This document shows positions 62,023 through 64,000 of a stretch of DNA of 64,000 nucleotides, piece by piece. The notes under the pieces are model-generated. The model ran no database searches. It was not told the origin of the DNA and worked only from the letters and a program-made list of their open reading frames with translations. The DNA is taken from NCBI RefSeq assembly GCF_036320965.1, contig NC_092262.1, forward strand, positions 4,612,587 to 4,676,586, in the 5' to 3' direction. A program made the translations under genes and the position numbers. Position 1 is the stretch's first letter, and each line of letters begins with the position of its first letter. Source of the DNA: Panulirus ornatus. Lineage: Eukaryota > Arthropoda > Malacostraca > Decapoda > Palinuridae.

Positions 62023-62024
<2 letters not shown>
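61565..62024. other. Unique sequence
   Basis: A 74-codon plus frame (61750-61974) ends just before a GTAAGT. It is discussed among the rejected items. Confidence 0.4.

Positions 62025-62101
<77 letters not shown>
62025..62101. repeat. (GA)n microsatellite
   Basis: About 38 GA units. Confidence 0.95.
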
Positions 62102-62103
<2 letters not shown>

Positions 62104-62167
62104 TCTGCAGGTAACTCCCAAACCAGATCTATCTTCATCTGAGGCGAGGACATGAAAATTTAACACC

Positions 62168-62375
62168 CGTCTCTCTCAGTGAGGTAAACTCGTCCCTCTC
62201 AGTGAGGTAAACTCGTCCCTCTCAGTGAGGTAAACTCGTCCCTCTAAGTGAGGTAAACCCATCTCTCTCAGTGAGGTAAACCCGTCCCTCTCAGTAAGGT
62301 AAACCCGTCCCTCTCAGTGAGGTAAACCCGTCCCTTTCAGAGGTAAACCCGTCCCTCTCAGAGGTAAACCCGTCT
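62168..62375. repeat. 23-bp minisatellite, about 9 copies
   Basis: Unit gtccctctcagtgaggtaaa plus ctc or ccc. The last two copies lost 5 bp (tcagaggtaaa). Each copy contains GAGGTAAAC, a donor-like word on the plus strand. Confidence 0.93.
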
Positions 62376-62975
62376 TACAAACCACTGTTTTGTGAGACTC
62401 CAATCAGACCAGGTATCTGGTATTGTTCCCCACTGTAGGAGAAGGTGTAGCTTGATTGCCTGTAGAATACGACAACATCCTACAGTCATAACGATACAAG
62501 ACAGCCCTACATGGCAGCCCACGAGGTTAACGACCTCTACTGTGTATGTAGACCACTTGGAACACAGTGAGCCATGTGTTGGGTAACACTGGTGAAATTT
62601 TATTACTGATATTATTTTTTCCCCCCCAGAAACTCTTCTAAAACCAAATGTTTTTTTTTTTCGGGGGAAGTGTCAACAAAGATAAGCTTGCACAAGGACG
62701 AAGCTCAGCTTTTTCCTTGCAGTTTTCTGAGGTAAAGGGTGTGGTACGCTGAGCTGAACACAGGAAAGAGAACTTTTACTAAAACATTTTAACAAAGGAA
62801 AGAAAATGTTGGAAGTGGAGCCATATCAGCAGAGAAGGGATCCACACAACTCAAAACTATACAGAATCTTTCCATATTTACTCCTGCAGAAGGTGTGTCA
62901 ATCTCTATAGTATTTTTCATTTTATATATAAAATAGGAACTTGTCAGTATCATATAACACACAATTCTGTTCTAC
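62376..62975. other. Unique sequence
   Basis: Nothing recognised. C8 and T10 homopolymers at 62620-62660. Confidence 0.5.
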
Positions 62976-62976
62976 A

Positions 62977-63009
<33 letters not shown>

Positions 63010-63046
63010 TGTGTGTGTGTAGGGAATGTTAATGGTGTACGTATAA

Positions 63047-63118
<72 letters not shown>
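62976..63118. repeat. (GT)n and (TA)n microsatellites
   Basis: (GT)21 with one TA interruption at 62976-63020 and (TA)35 at 63049-63118. Confidence 0.95.
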
Positions 63119-63121
<3 letters not shown>

Positions 63122-63424
63122 ACAGGAATGGAAACGTAATTATGAGACTACAGGTGAACAATACAGCTGTATTTGAAACACATGTATGAACAATACGAAA
63201 CAGAGCAAACTAGATGTGTCTATGAGACAAAACAACATGATATCTATAGATACAACTCAGTAAATAAGAAGGAAGATACATATAGGTATCATCCGTCTTT
63301 ATCTACTGTCGTGTCTATGAAACACATCAACCACTGTTTGTGTTGCTTCAGACCTATGCTCCATGTATTTCTTGACAACACTCGAACACTTCCATGTTCA
63401 TTGTATTGCTTGATATCTTGCCAA

Positions 63425-63815
63425 CACTTTCACAATCCTTGCACTGATCAACAGCTTGCCAACACTGTGATAATCCTTGTTTTCCCTGATAACCTGCCAA
63501 CACTGTGATAATCCTTGTTTTCCCTGACAACCTGCCAACACTGTGATAATCTTTGTCTTCCATGACAACCTGCCAACACTGTGATGATAATCCTTGTTTA
63601 CCCTGACAACCTGCCAACACTGTGATAATCCTTGTTTTCCCTGACAACCTGCCAACACTGTGGTAATCCTTGTTTTCCCTGATAACCTGCCAACACTGTG
63701 GTAATCCTTGTTTTCCCTGACAACCTGCCAACACTGTGGTAATCCTTGTTTTTTGCCTGACAACCTGCCAACACTGTGATGATCTTTGTGTTGCCTGATA
63801 ATCTCTCAACACTGC
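63425..63815. repeat. 38-bp minisatellite, about 10 copies, abutting the candidate exon donor
   Basis: Unit includes cctgccaacactgtgataat and ccttgttttccctgacaa. It becomes more diverged at both ends. In minus-strand sense the array begins about three bases into the putative intron after 63820. Confidence 0.93.
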
Positions 63816-63819
63816 TCAC

Positions 63820-63978
63820 CTCTCCTGGAAGCTCCAGGTCCAGGTTCCTCCTCCAGACGAGCAGTTCCAGCCTCATCCATCAGGTGGTCGAGAATGAAGC
63901 CAGTAATACGACTCTCACTCCATCCTGGGAAATATATGCTATAAATCCCCCAGGATGGACTGGGCCAGATAAGTGGTC
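63820..63978 (-). CDS. Candidate internal exon, unknown protein
   Basis: The minus-strand frame is open from the window edge to here. It has an acceptor with a good pyrimidine tract (actccttcctccag) and a donor AGAG|GTGAGC. Between them lie 159 bp, phase 1 at both ends. The 52 codons encode a Trp/Pro/Tyr-rich start, a middle segment RITGFILDHLMDEAG, and an acidic then Pro/Gly-rich end (EEEPGPGASRR). An alternative acceptor (atatttcccag) would start the exon at 63924. I do not recognise the protein. The reading phase fits splicing to the GPCR exon at 23515, giving a shared Glu codon, so it could be an upstream exon of that gene. A 38-bp minisatellite starts within the donor region. It could also be untranslated or a chance open frame. 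Confidence 0.33.
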
Positions 63979-64000
63979 CTGGAGGAAGGAGTGTGTGGTG

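Noticed and set aside
63354..63876. Minus-strand frames with QCWQVVREN / VLAGCQGKQGL repeats
   Set aside because: Translations of the 38-bp minisatellite. Only the segment beyond 63820 is kept as an exon candidate.

Overview
This window is nuclear DNA from an animal. It most resembles a decapod crustacean (shrimp, crab or lobster type) genome. It holds about 75 long dinucleotide arrays (GA/CT, AC/GT, TA) and about 35 minisatellites, coding sequence is very sparse, and there are retroelement tails and bodies that I recognise from memory as a common decapod family. I see no bacterial operon, no phage and no CRISPR array. Almost every long open frame is a read-through of a tandem repeat and is not a gene.

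Only one protein-coding exon is convincing. It lies on the minus strand at 22943-23515: a 573-bp internal exon (phase 1 at both ends) encoding a serine/threonine/proline-rich ectodomain with eight N-glycosylation sequons, running into the first membrane helix of a rhodopsin-class GPCR, probably a biogenic-amine receptor and possibly 5-HT1-like. A weaker minus-strand exon candidate lies at 63820-63978. Its phase fits as an upstream exon of the same gene, which would make the 40 kb between them an intron. Three further weak exon candidates are listed. No start codon, terminator or complete gene can be assigned.

Layout. 0-9 kb: unique AT-rich DNA with minisatellites at 1.9, 2.6, 3.1 and 4.2 kb. 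9-18 kb: a 21-bp minisatellite at 9.2 kb and several 13-29 bp arrays. 18-26 kb: tRNA-derived fragments at 21.4 kb, the GPCR exon, a 20-bp array at 24.4 kb and a 60-bp triplication at 26.0 kb. 26-45 kb: mostly unique DNA cut up by GA/CT and AC arrays, a tRNA-Arg-like SINE head at 29.1 kb, a polyC-bearing 14-copy array at 31.1-31.7 kb, arrays at 35.2, 37.1, 38.5, 39.9 and 40.4 kb, and a short retroelement tail at 44.0 kb. 45-55 kb: unique DNA, including a dense TAATC/GATTA cluster at 52.35-52.64 kb. 55-60 kb: a retroelement-rich block bounded by (TA)n tracts, with a broken non-LTR reverse-transcriptase fragment joined head-to-head to its own 3' tail, an inverted copy of the 9.2 kb minisatellite, a SINE-like element and many (TA)n arrays. 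60-64 kb: unique DNA, two arrays and the candidate exon.

The most interesting structures are: a shared 3' tail with a conserved five-pair hairpin in a LINE, a SINE-like element and a third fragment; a LINE copy with twin-priming (5'-inversion) architecture; minisatellites that start inside the splice donor of each of the two best exons; four AGGTCA direct repeats with 1-bp spacing; and the homeodomain-type site cluster at 52.4 kb.
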